Of a stretch of 26,098 nucleotides of DNA, positions 1-7,513 are shown one piece after another. Positions within the stretch are counted from its first letter, which is position 1. Every line of letters starts with the position of its first letter. Under the pieces are notes generated by a model, which worked only from the letters and a program-made list of their open reading frames with translations, ran no database searches and was not told the DNA's origin. The stretch is taken from positions 18,390-44,487 of the forward strand of contig JAGOIB010000004.1 of assembly GCA_017995875.1 (NCBI GenBank). The letters run 5' to 3'. The translations under genes were made by a program, and so were the position numbers. The stretch comes from Saprospiraceae bacterium (GTDB taxonomy: Bacteria > Bacteroidota > Bacteroidia > Chitinophagales > Saprospiraceae).

Positions 1-270
1 AGCTCCGTATGGGCAACAGGTTGGTATCAATGATTTGAGAAAGTGATTTGAAGCTCGTAGGTGCAACAGGTTGGTATCAATGATTTAAGAAAATGATTTT
101 ATGCCCCGTAGGGGCTATAGGTTGGTATCAATGATTTGAGAAAGTGATTTGAAGCTCGTAGGTGCAACAGGTTGGTATCAATGATTTAAGAAAATGATTT
201 TATGCCCCGTAGGGGCTATAGGTTGGTAACAAGGAAAATAAAAAAACAATACTTGCCCCATAGGGGCAAA
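1..270. repeat. Tandem array of ~50-bp palindrome-containing repeats
   Basis: The phrase ggttggtatcaatgattt recurs with starts at 19, 69, 120 and 170, and a fifth, truncated copy starts at 221, giving a 50/51-bp period. Alternate units are most alike (gaaagtgatttgaagctcg versus gaaaatgattttatgcccc), so there is a higher-order period of about 101 bp. Each unit carries a small palindrome around a GTA centre: tgccccgtaggggct at two places, the degenerate agctcgtaggtgc at two more, and a final perfect one, ttgcccc-ata-ggggcaa, at 253-269. Units are contiguous with no unique spacers, so this is not CRISPR. Similar gccccgtaggggc palindromes are, from memory, widely dispersed between genes in Bacteroidota. 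The array may continue upstream of the window. The rest of the stretch before the first gene holds nothing else I recognise. Confidence 0.85.
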
Positions 271-321
271 ACTGAGGCAGATAATTCTGTGGATTTAATT
301 TGGAAATAAAAAACATTGACA

Positions 322-1158
322 ATGCGTACATACATCAACATCTTCATCGCCATATCCGCAATTGCGATCTCGGGCTGTGCGCCAGAGCGTGATGATGATA
401 TTCATTTGGGACCTTCTCCGGAAGCACCGCAGTTTAGTGCTGAGTTTGTGCAAGGTGATAGTAACCGGGTTGTCATTCATGATCTTTCTACGGGAAATTT
501 CCAACGCTACTGGGATGTACCCGGTGCCTCACCAAAGTCGTCGACAAAAGAGTTGGATACCATTCAATATGGTAAGGCTGGCGAATATACCATCACACTG
601 TTTGTTTCAAAGTCAGATGGTAGTGGAACTCCTTTCGCAACAAAGAAAGTTACTATTCTGCAGGATGCTCCATTATCATGTAGTCCAAAGCTTGGATTGC
701 TTACAGGTAATTGTGGTCCATCAGGAAAATGCTGGACGTTTTCACATGCCCCTGGTGCTGTTAAAGTAGGGCCTACCTATGATGATTACTCCTGGTACAC
801 ATCGCCTGTCGATGGTTTGCAAGGTGCTCAATATGATGATGGATTTTGCTTCACATTTGAAAATGTTGTTTTCCAAAACAAAAACAATGGGACATCAGTA
901 GATCCATGGGATGGCTATAAAGTAAAGCCGTATGATCCGGGAGTAGCTGATTTTGTTTTTCTGGAAGGTACCGGCATCAATGGACGGGATCAGCTATTGA
1001 TCCCGGATGACCAGTTTATGGGTGTGTGGGATTCAGACAATCTGCTTGATATCGTCAGCCTTACAGAAACTGAATTGATCGTCCGTGCAAGGCAACGGGA
1101 TCCAAATGGTGTTCCATTAGCACAAGGTTGGTTCGAACTGGTATTTATGCCTCAATAA
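322..1158 (+). CDS. PKD-like domain surface lipoprotein of a beta-glucan utilisation cluster
   Basis: A 278-residue predicted lipoprotein. I start at the ATG at 322 rather than the in-frame TTG at 316 because it opens directly into a lipoprotein signal (MRTYIN, hydrophobic core, AISGC lipobox). The residues after the cysteine (APERDDD) are acidic, as in Bacteroidota lipoproteins exported to the outer-membrane surface. Residues about 30-110 read as a PKD/Ig-like beta-sandwich (YTITLFVSKSDGSG-type strands). The remainder is rich in aromatic and Asp/Gly residues (CWTFSHAPGAVKVGP, GFCFTFENVVF, MGVWDSDNLLDIV) and resembles a glycan-binding beta-domain, but I do not know the family name. The GH16 gene begins 23 bases downstream, so the two are almost certainly cotranscribed. 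PKD lipoproteins beside GH16 enzymes are known in laminarin loci of Bacteroidota, so a glycan-binding role is inferred. Confidence 0.8.
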   Translation: MRTYINIFIAISAIAISGCAPERDDDIHLGPSPEAPQFSAEFVQGDSNRVVIHDLSTGNFQRYWDVPGASPKSSTKELDTIQYGKAGEYTITLFVSKSDGSGTPFATKKVTILQDAPLSCSPKLGLLTGNCGPSGKCWTFSHAPGAVKVGPTYDDYSWYTSPVDGLQGAQYDDGFCFTFENVVFQNKNNGTSVDPWDGYKVKPYDPGVADFVFLEGTGINGRDQLLIPDDQFMGVWDSDNLLDIVSLTETELIVRARQRDPNGVPLAQGWFELVFMPQ

Positions 1159-1181
1159 TTTCCTGAAAGGAACCAAGTGTT

Positions 1182-2009
1182 ATGAATCAGATTTTTTCAA
1201 CGATCGTTGCTGTTACAGGAATTGCGTTCTTGTTTATTTTCAGTAGTAGTATGTCCTCTCTGACACATCATAGTAAAAAGGGGCAATTGGTTTGGGCAGA
1301 TGAATTTAATGGAACTGGTCTTCCGGATTCTACCAAATGGGGTTATGATAAAGGGGATGGATGTCCGGGGAATTGTGGTTGGGGAAATAATGAATTGCAA
1401 TATTATACTTCAGATCGACCTGAAAATGCACGTATCGAAAACGGTAACCTGGTCATTGAAGCCCATCGTGAAAAAATGAAGACACGCGATTATTCTTCTT
1501 CGCGCATGGTGAGTAAACACAAAGGAGACTGGACCTATGGAAGAATTGAAGTAAGGGCAAAGCTTCCAAAGGGCATTGGCGTGTGGCCGGCGATATGGAT
1601 GCTTCCAACGGACTGGTCTTACGGTGATTGGCCTTCAAGCGGCGAAATTGATATCATGGAACATGTCGGCTATATCCCGGATAGTATTTTTGGAACAGTG
1701 CATACTAAGCGGTATAATGGTATGTTGGGTACGCAGAAGTCCAAAGGGGTTTCTTCAAAATCGATCAGCACCTCTTTCCATACATATGGTATGGAATGGA
1801 ATGAAGATAAGATTGATTTTCTCTTTGATGATAAGGTATTTCATACGTTTACCAACAGGCATGAAGGACCCGATGCATGGCCTTTTGACCTTGACTTTCA
1901 TCTTTTGCTCAATATTGCCGTAGGTGGAAACTGGGGAGGAAAAATGGGTGTCGATACGACTATTTGGCCCCAACAGATGTTGGTGGATTACGTGAGGGTG
2001 TACCAATAA
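1182..2009 (+). CDS. GH16 family endo-beta-1,3-glucanase (laminarinase-like)
   Basis: A 275-residue glycoside hydrolase of family GH16, which cleaves internal beta-1,3 (or mixed 1,3-1,4) glucan bonds by a retaining mechanism. The signature GEIDIMEHVG places the nucleophile at E155, the assisting Asp at D157 and the acid/base at E160. Other GH16 landmarks are VWADEFNG near the N terminus, WGNNELQYYT (about 67-76), VWPAIWMLP (about 134-142), and the C-terminal VDYVRVYQ strand. The N terminus (MNQIFSTIVAVTGIAFLFIF) is a signal peptide or anchor without a lipobox cysteine, so the product is probably periplasmic or secreted. The catalytic domain fills nearly the whole protein. The start is supported by an aaagga sequence about 14 bases upstream. 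It follows the PKD lipoprotein closely. Laminarin is the likely substrate, but subfamily specificity cannot be settled by eye. Confidence 0.93.
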   Translation: MNQIFSTIVAVTGIAFLFIFSSSMSSLTHHSKKGQLVWADEFNGTGLPDSTKWGYDKGDGCPGNCGWGNNELQYYTSDRPENARIENGNLVIEAHREKMKTRDYSSSRMVSKHKGDWTYGRIEVRAKLPKGIGVWPAIWMLPTDWSYGDWPSSGEIDIMEHVGYIPDSIFGTVHTKRYNGMLGTQKSKGVSSKSISTSFHTYGMEWNEDKIDFLFDDKVFHTFTNRHEGPDAWPFDLDFHLLLNIAVGGNWGGKMGVDTTIWPQQMLVDYVRVYQ

Positions 2010-2132
2010 TAATTTCGCCAGCGCAATTTACTTTGCCTGCAAAGAATAGTGCCGCTGCACAAAAGAGTGCTTATTAGTGAAATCCTGATCAGAAGATTTG
2101 AATCGTGAACAGGAATTGAAAATTGTTGAATA

Positions 2133-2164
2133 GTGAAGGGACACACGCCGTTGTGTCCCTTCAC
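2133..2164. terminator. Perfect 13-bp stem-loop between the two GH16 genes
   Basis: The stem gtgaagggacaca (2133-2145) pairs perfectly with tgtgtcccttcac (2152-2164) around a six-base cgccgt loop. It lies downstream of the first GH16 gene and 61 bases before the second. No T-run follows on either strand, so it is not a standard intrinsic terminator. It may stop or stabilise the upstream transcript, or be a member of a dispersed palindrome family. The surrounding gap (2010-2225) shows nothing else clear. Confidence 0.55.
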
Positions 2165-2225
2165 CAATCAACTATCTGAATAATGGGAACATAACAACTT
2201 TTACGTTGATTTAAAATATAGTCAA

Positions 2226-3467
2226 ATGAAATATACAGACATGATACCTGTTCGCTCAAGATACACCTTGCTATTAGCATTGCTGATGCTGACCATGGCA
2301 CCATATGGTTGCATAGATGAAGATGACGGCACCCCCGGTAAATTGAATCTTCCCGTGGTCACCATTGCCGACTATTCTATTAGGGAAGGAGATGTTGACC
2401 AGGTATTGCAACTAGAGGTCCTACTTTCAGGTGAGAATAAGACAAACGCTATTGTCACCTTTTCTGCTATATCCGTTACTGCTGAACCCAATCTTGATTA
2501 TGAGGTGATCACATCCGGCCAGCTAATCTTTGCTCCGGATGAGAATAAAAAAGTGATTGAGATTACCATTATCGGTGATGAGGCAAAGGAGACGAAAGAA
2601 ACCTTTCAGGTCAAGTTGTACAATCCCATGAATACCTATATAGAGAAAGATCTCTCCACGATCACCATAGATGATGATGATGATAATACCGCTGGTTTGG
2701 TTATTCCATCTGGTGGATATCAATCACCGGAGTCCTATGATGGATACACCCTCAAGTGGGCTGATGAGTTTGATGGCGAGACCCTTAACACCGCAGACTG
2801 GACGTTTGAAATAGGGGATGGATGTCCCAATAATTGTGGATGGGGCAATAACGAACTCCAATATTATCGCGAAGACAATACATCCATTGTGGATGGCCAT
2901 CTGGTCATCACTGCTAAGGAGCAGAACTTTGGTAACCATGATTATACATCATCACGTCTTGTAACTAAAGGGAAACGACAGTTCAAATTTGGCCGCATTG
3001 ATATCAGAGCTGCATTACCTGAAGGAAAAGGACTATGGCCCGCTTTATGGATGTTAGGTTCGAATGTCGATGCGGTAGGCTGGCCTGCCTCCGGGGAAAT
3101 TGATATCATGGAGTTGACAGGGGATCTCCCAAATAGGGTAGTGGGTACGGTACATTATGGTGCTAATCTAGGGGATCATCAGCAGAACACTAATGCATTA
3201 TATCTCAGCGGTACGGACAATTTCCAGGATGCGTTTCATGTATTCTCTATCAATTGGGAAAACAACCTGATCGAGTTCCTGGTAGATGATGTGGTATTTC
3301 ATACCATCACACCTGCCAGTCTTAACGGGGCCACCTATCCATTCAATAAAAACTTCTTCTTTATTTTCAATGTGGCTGTTGGTGGTAACTTTCCCGGCAG
3401 TCCGGATAGTTCAACCCCATTTCCGCAACATATGATCGTTGATTATATAAGGGTTTTCCAAAAGTAA
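2226..3467 (+). CDS. GH16 glucanase lipoprotein with N-terminal Calx-beta domain
   Basis: A 413-residue lipoprotein enzyme. The signal sequence ends in a relaxed lipobox (APYGC, cysteine 29) followed by IDEDDG, an acidic tract that suggests export to the cell surface. Residues about 43-152 form a Calx-beta-type domain (VVTIADYSIREGD at the start, ITIDDDDD at the end, with acidic residues able to bind calcium). The GH16 domain runs from about 172 to 413 with GEIDIMELTG: nucleophile E291, D293, acid/base E296. It shares KWADEFDGE, NNCGWGNNELQYY and WPALWMLG with the 1182-2009 enzyme, so the two are paralogues. A plausible division of labour is first attack on polymer at the surface by this lipoprotein and further cleavage by the other enzyme; this is inferred. 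It has its own 216-base upstream gap and may have its own promoter. Confidence 0.93.
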   Translation: MKYTDMIPVRSRYTLLLALLMLTMAPYGCIDEDDGTPGKLNLPVVTIADYSIREGDVDQVLQLEVLLSGENKTNAIVTFSAISVTAEPNLDYEVITSGQLIFAPDENKKVIEITIIGDEAKETKETFQVKLYNPMNTYIEKDLSTITIDDDDDNTAGLVIPSGGYQSPESYDGYTLKWADEFDGETLNTADWTFEIGDGCPNNCGWGNNELQYYREDNTSIVDGHLVITAKEQNFGNHDYTSSRLVTKGKRQFKFGRIDIRAALPEGKGLWPALWMLGSNVDAVGWPASGEIDIMELTGDLPNRVVGTVHYGANLGDHQQNTNALYLSGTDNFQDAFHVFSINWENNLIEFLVDDVVFHTITPASLNGATYPFNKNFFFIFNVAVGGNFPGSPDSSTPFPQHMIVDYIRVFQK

Positions 3468-3475
3468 TTTAATAA

Positions 3476-3545
3476 AGGCTGAAGAGGCTGAAGAGGCTGA
3501 AGAGGATGAAGAGGCTGAAGAGGCTAAAGAGGCGGAAAAGGCAGA
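3476..3545. repeat. 9-bp purine-rich tandem repeat (aggctgaag)n
   Basis: About seven consecutive degenerate copies of a 9-mer (aggctgaag, aggatgaag, aggctaaag, aggcggaaa) start a few bases after the stop of the GH16 lipoprotein. The period is a multiple of three, but the tract follows a stop codon and lies between convergent genes, so it is treated as non-coding. Very similar words recur at 12868-12900 and 25852-25910. Confidence 0.85.
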
Positions 3546-3831
3546 ACGACTGAATGGAAACGTTAAGTCCCCTTTAGGGGATTTAGGGGCAAATAGGCAG
3601 AAGAGGCATAACTACGTCTTTGCGTCTCTGCGTCTTTGCGCGATAAATAATTACCCGAGCTTGAATAATTGTGCGTCTCCCATAACAAATGTCAAACCAT
3701 TTAGCGGGATCTTCGATCTGTGCGATATTTGTAGTGTGAGAGCTTTTTGAACTGCGTCTCTGCGTCTCTCCCGATAATTAAATTATCCAGGCTTGAATTA
3801 AGAGCGCCTCCTCTGCTGACTAGCTGATTTT
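3546..3831. repeat. Intergenic stretch with a palindrome and a duplicated ~59-bp element
   Basis: This gap between convergent genes holds a short palindrome tcccc-ttta-gggga at 3568-3581 followed by another ttagggg. It also holds two related copies of an element at about 3622-3680 and 3754-3811. Both copies begin gcgtctctgcgtct, then share a gataa/ttaa-rich segment, then gcttgaat, and end gcg(t/c)ctcc. The copies are 132 bp apart in direct orientation. No open reading frame or promoter is evident. Confidence 0.65.
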
Positions 3832-4932
3832 CTATGCAGCAGTTGTTTGCGCTGGTCTTCCCAACACCTTCAGCATGCGTATGTGCGAACGAAGGGCATC
3901 ACGAAAACGCGGTTTCAGATTGTACGTCAATCCAAAATCATTGGCTGTCTTCTCCACGATGTGCGAGATTTTGGAATAGTGTACATGACAGATATGAGGA
4001 AACAGGTGATGCTCGATTTGGAAGTTTAGCCCACCAACATACCACGTAAGCAACCAGTTGTTGCGGCCAAAATTGGACGTAGTAGCAAGCTCATGAACAG
4101 CCCAGTCACTTTCCACAACACCATCTGCATTTGGTGAAGGCTGATCAGCGCCTTCTACGACATGGGCAAGCTGAAAGATGATACTCAGAATAAAACCTGC
4201 AGTCCAATGCATAACAACGAATCCAATCAATATCTGCCACCAAGTAAAATCAGTAAAGAAGATGGTGAGGCCAATGAAGATGAACAGATAGACTAATTTG
4301 AGCGCCACCATCTTGATGTATTCAGCAACAGGGCTTCTCTTCAATTGACGGGTAATCCCGGATTTGTTATACTCAGCCAGTTGTGTGAAATCCTGCACCA
4401 ACTTAGAAAGCGTCATCAGGCCATAGAAGAAGAACGCATGAAAATGCTGGTACTTATGAAATTTCTTGTAAGGTGCGCTATGAGAAAGACGGATCGGGCC
4501 TTTGGAATCAATATCCCCATCGAAGCCGTCAATATTCGTATTGGTATGATGTAATATGTTGTGTTGAACCTTCCAGTTGAAGACATTGCTTCCCAGTAGG
4601 TACATCGTACTGCCGAACATCTTGTTGACCCATTCTTTACGGGAATAGGAACCATGTACAGCATCATGCATGACACTCATACCTATACCTGCGGTACCGA
4701 GTCCCATGATGACGACCAATCCCAGCGCGATCCAGATATTCATCGGAACCGTCAGAATCAGGATAAATGGAACGATATAGAGTGATAACATCACGAGGGT
4801 CTGAAGAACCATGTAAATGTTAGCGGTTGGCGCAATCCCATTTTCCTTAAAGTAATCGTTGACGTTTTTGCGGACGGCTGCAGCGAAATTGGTTTGATTC
4901 TTATCGCTTGTAGTAAATTTTAATGTTCTCAT
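3832..4932 (-). CDS. Membrane fatty acid desaturase, copy 1
   Basis: A 366-residue membrane-bound di-iron fatty acid desaturase that should introduce a cis double bond into an acyl chain, using oxygen and an electron donor. All three histidine boxes are present: HDAVH (89-93), HNILHH (124-129) and QIEHH (305-309). The QxxHH third box is typical of the linoleoyl-CoA/front-end-type desaturase group (COG3239). Hydrophobic segments lie at about 40-85 and 205-255, giving the usual four-helix arrangement with histidines on the cytoplasmic side. No cytochrome b5 domain is fused, so a separate electron donor is needed. It lies 207 bases downstream of a paralogue in the same orientation, with identical length and about 64% identity by hand count. 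A TATTTTTG -7 element about 40 bases upstream suggests it has its own promoter. Regiospecificity cannot be told. Confidence 0.93.
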   Translation of the reverse strand: MRTLKFTTSDKNQTNFAAAVRKNVNDYFKENGIAPTANIYMVLQTLVMLSLYIVPFILILTVPMNIWIALGLVVIMGLGTAGIGMSVMHDAVHGSYSRKEWVNKMFGSTMYLLGSNVFNWKVQHNILHHTNTNIDGFDGDIDSKGPIRLSHSAPYKKFHKYQHFHAFFFYGLMTLSKLVQDFTQLAEYNKSGITRQLKRSPVAEYIKMVALKLVYLFIFIGLTIFFTDFTWWQILIGFVVMHWTAGFILSIIFQLAHVVEGADQPSPNADGVVESDWAVHELATTSNFGRNNWLLTWYVGGLNFQIEHHLFPHICHVHYSKISHIVEKTANDFGLTYNLKPRFRDALRSHIRMLKVLGRPAQTTAA

Positions 4933-4970
4933 GTACTGTATTATATCCGTTTGATTCGGTTAAGGAGCTG

Positions 4971-4978
4971 CAAAAATA
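4971..4978 (-). promoter_or_regulatory. Candidate Bacteroidota -7 element (TATTTTTG) for desaturase copy 1
   Basis: Reading the minus strand, tatttttg matches the Bacteroidota TAnnTTTG -7 consensus and lies about 39-46 bases upstream of the desaturase ATG. No convincing TTTG -33 element is seen at the expected distance, so the call is tentative. Confidence 0.4.
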
Positions 4979-5139
4979 CAAAATGACCTACGTTTGAAGA
5001 GGCTTGATTCCCGGCTTATCCGATCGACAAGCGCTATTTGCTTTATAACCAAACCTTTAAGACATGTGAAAGTTTTGAAATCAGCCTGTTTTGACCTTGC
5101 TTAACTGGTCATTAGGATCATATATATGGACTCTTTGCC

Positions 5140-6240
5140 TTATGCAGGGGTAGGTTGAACCGGTTGCCCTAGTTCTTTAAGTCGTTGAATATGAGACTTT
5201 AAAGCCGCCAGAAAGGTTGGTTTCAGATTATAACTAAGGCCAAATTCTTTGGCGGTCCTCTCAACGATCGGGGCGATTTTCCGGTAGTGGATATGACAGA
5301 TATGTGGAAACAAATGATGTTCGATCTGAAAGTTTAAGCCACCTATATACCAAAAGAGGAAAAGATTATTTCGCGCAAAATCAGATGTCGTATGTAATTC
5401 ATGCACAGCCCAGTCACTGTCCACCAAACCTTCTGCATTCGGGAGAGGTTGTTCTAAACCTTCAACCACGTGGGCAAGTTGGAAAACAGTGCCTAATATC
5501 AGTCCCGTGGTCCAGTGCATGATAAAGAATCCAATCAATACCTGCCACCAACTGAAAGGGCTGAATAGAATAGGGAGACCTATAATGACCGCGAAATACA
5601 ATAGCTTGATCAGGATCATTTTTATGTATTCTACAGTTGGGTTAGTGTGTTGCTGCCTGGCAAATCCTTCTTTATTGAAGGTGGCCATCTGGCTGAAATC
5701 CATGATGACTTTAAAAATGGTCATGAGGCCATAAAAGAAAAACGCATGGATATACTGATACCGGTGAATCTTCCGAACCGGAGAATGGTCTGACAAGCGA
5801 ATCGGGCCCTTAGAAGCAATATCGGGGTCGTACTCATCGATGTTGGTATACGTATGATGGAGGATATTGTGCTGCACTTTCCAGTTGAATACATTTCCTC
5901 CCAGGGCATACATCGTCGATGCAAACATTTTATTGATCCATTCTTTGCTTGAATAGGATCCATGGGCTGCACCATGCATCACACTCATACCAATGCCCGC
6001 TGTACCGACACCCATTATGACTGCCATGAGAATCGCTAACCAGCTATTCATGGGCACCAGAAGGATGAGCACAAACGGAATCAGGTATGTTGCAAACATG
6101 ATAATAGTTTGCATCACCAGGGAAAGATTGCCTTTGGTAGAGAGGCCTTTCTCTTTGAAATAATCGCTGACATTTTTTCGTACCGCGTCAGCAAAAAGAT
6201 GTTGAGAGGAATCGGGGGATGAGAATTTGACTGATTTCAT
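5140..6240 (-). CDS. Membrane fatty acid desaturase, copy 2
   Basis: A second 366-residue desaturase of the same family and membrane topology as the neighbour at 3832-4932, aligning end to end with no gaps. Histidine boxes are HGAAH (89-93), HNILHH (124-129) and QIEHH (305-309). The first box has Gly at position 90 where the paralogue and most family members have Asp; both histidine ligands remain, so activity is expected. Conservation is highest around the boxes and in AGIGMSVMH, while the N terminus (residues 31-50) and the loop at 190-200 diverge, which fits a change in substrate or regulation after duplication. The 289-base region upstream is rich in stem-loops, one of which touches the start codon. 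The pair probably adjusts membrane unsaturation; cold induction is typical of such genes but not shown here. Confidence 0.93.
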   Translation of the reverse strand: MKSVKFSSPDSSQHLFADAVRKNVSDYFKEKGLSTKGNLSLVMQTIIMFATYLIPFVLILLVPMNSWLAILMAVIMGVGTAGIGMSVMHGAAHGSYSSKEWINKMFASTMYALGGNVFNWKVQHNILHHTYTNIDEYDPDIASKGPIRLSDHSPVRKIHRYQYIHAFFFYGLMTIFKVIMDFSQMATFNKEGFARQQHTNPTVEYIKMILIKLLYFAVIIGLPILFSPFSWWQVLIGFFIMHWTTGLILGTVFQLAHVVEGLEQPLPNAEGLVDSDWAVHELHTTSDFARNNLFLFWYIGGLNFQIEHHLFPHICHIHYRKIAPIVERTAKEFGLSYNLKPTFLAALKSHIQRLKELGQPVQPTPA

Positions 6241-6253
6241 GTAAATAGTTTAC
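6241..6253 (-). promoter_or_regulatory. Small hairpin abutting the start codon of desaturase copy 2
   Basis: On the minus strand, gtaaa-cta-tttac sits immediately before the ATG. It is a perfect 5-bp stem covering the place where a ribosome binding site would lie. Further stem-loops upstream are at 6292-6313 (gttcta/tagaac), 6364-6386 (cttttga/tcaaaag) and 6394-6413 (ttgtag/ctacaa). Whether these belong to the mRNA leader depends on an unmapped start site. Confidence 0.35.
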
Positions 6254-6474
6254 AACGATCCTGAAAAACGCAGAACCGGAAGACATAATGTGTTCTAGGT
6301 CATAGTTTAGAACGTAGGAATCCTGTTTTTAATTCTAGGAGAATCCAAATGATTTCACAAGAGCTTTTGAAAATTCTTCTCAAAAGAATGTTGTTGTAGT
6401 ATTTTTTCTACAAGCTTTTCCCCCTTTGATTCGATTGTATCTTTTACTTTAGCCCTCGGTTTTTTGGGGTTTTA

Positions 6475-6526
6475 GTGGCATTCTTTGCCACGAAGAAAAA
6501 GGGAGGGTCTTAAGCCTCCCTTTTCT
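6475..6526 (-). terminator. Intrinsic terminator of the polytopic membrane protein gene
   Basis: Just past the stop of the gene ending at 6530, the minus strand reads aaaagggagg, an 8-base loop, then cctccctttttctt: a strong stem with a T-rich tail in the right direction. A second hairpin, gtggca-ttctt-tgccac (6475-6491), follows it. Together they separate this gene from the desaturases downstream. Confidence 0.8.
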
Positions 6527-6529
6527 TAT

Positions 6530-7294
6530 TTAAAGTGGTAAACTCATGATCCAGTTTCCAATTTGTTTCCAGGAATTGTACTTGTAAAGGGTGAGGGCAG
6601 AAAACTGAAATAGCCCTATGATGAAAAAGGCCATCGGGAATACATCTTTTCGCTTGTGTGCTCTCCAGTCCCAGTTGGAAAGAAGTATGAGCAAGACATC
6701 CGCAAGCGCAAATCCGAGTAATTGCACCATTGGCATGCCTTCCAGTTCAGGAACAAACTGTATCAGTTCAGGGAAGTACTTGTATATGAGGCGATCGGTG
6801 ATGGGTGTGAATAATGGGAAAATCGTACATACCATATAACGGGCATGTGTAAGCGGGTTTTTACGGTGCCACATGGCCAGGCCATACAATGCAACGAACG
6901 CTATCAGCGAATTGAACATCATCGCAATCCAGTAATAATACAAGGATGTGCCTGCTTCCATACCATTGACCGTGATATGAGCGAGATGTGCTCCGGTGAA
7001 AAGCATCATAGGAACAATCAGATATGAAAGTTTGCCCGTAAGCCTGTGAACCTTATTCTTTTTAAGTCTGATCAGTAGCGATTGTATGATCAGCAAAAGG
7101 CACCATGCTGTCATGGCCATTCCATGCATTCGCATGGACCATGCCATATCCTCATGGAGTTTTCCATAATAGGATGTCCAGAAGGCCCAAATGGCTAATC
7201 CGAAAAAGACGATGAAAGCGAAAACACTTTGGTTATATAGAAAACCATCAAGATTTGTTCGCTTCGGGGTCAGCCCTGTTTTTATAATACTCAT
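6530..7294 (-). CDS. Polytopic membrane protein with conserved histidines (DUF2306-like)
   Basis: A 254-residue integral membrane protein with about six to seven hydrophobic segments (roughly 24-42, 55-77, 90-108, 118-142, 150-165, 190-207, 218-236). Histidines lie near membrane boundaries: RMHGMAM (H57), KVHRLTGK (H83), GAHLAH (H103, H106), WHRK (H143) and LTHARYM (H150). The H-R-x-x-G and H-x-R-x-M patterns recall DUF2306/cytochrome b561-like proteins, in which histidines may bind haem, but I cannot confirm the family. No signal peptide is apparent. The gene has its own terminator and stands alone between the desaturases and a divergent small gene. If it is a haem protein, a redox role near the desaturases would be reasonable; that is only an inference. 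Confidence 0.65.
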   Translation of the reverse strand: MSIIKTGLTPKRTNLDGFLYNQSVFAFIVFFGLAIWAFWTSYYGKLHEDMAWSMRMHGMAMTAWCLLLIIQSLLIRLKKNKVHRLTGKLSYLIVPMMLFTGAHLAHITVNGMEAGTSLYYYWIAMMFNSLIAFVALYGLAMWHRKNPLTHARYMVCTIFPLFTPITDRLIYKYFPELIQFVPELEGMPMVQLLGFALADVLLILLSNWDWRAHKRKDVFPMAFFIIGLFQFSALTLYKYNSWKQIGNWIMSLPL

Positions 7295-7465
7295 GGGATC
7301 AGTTGGACATTTAATGTAAGGCAGTCCTCAAAATACAAATCATCCTTCTAAACTCTTTATTTCAAACACGGACTCACGGGTGAATAATCCCCTTGCAAAT
7401 ATACAGCCATATAAAGATGTAGAATTTCATGATTTATCAGTATGGGGAGACGCGAGGCATTAGTC

Positions 7466-7473
7466 TATTTTTG
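7466..7473 (+). promoter_or_regulatory. Candidate -7 element (TATTTTTG)
   Basis: An exact TAnnTTTG match lies 41 bases before the ATG at 7514. A TTTG -33 element is not evident. Confidence 0.35.
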
Positions 7474-7513
7474 AAAATGTAATCAAAACATTCTTTTTAC
7501 GTAAAATGATCGC

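Noticed and set aside
1..270. CRISPR array
   Set aside because: Units of 50-51 bp are contiguous and similar throughout, with no unique spacers and no cas genes nearby.
295..504. Minus-strand 69-codon frame over the start of the PKD lipoprotein gene
   Set aside because: It is antisense to a convincing lipoprotein gene and shows no motif or signal of its own.
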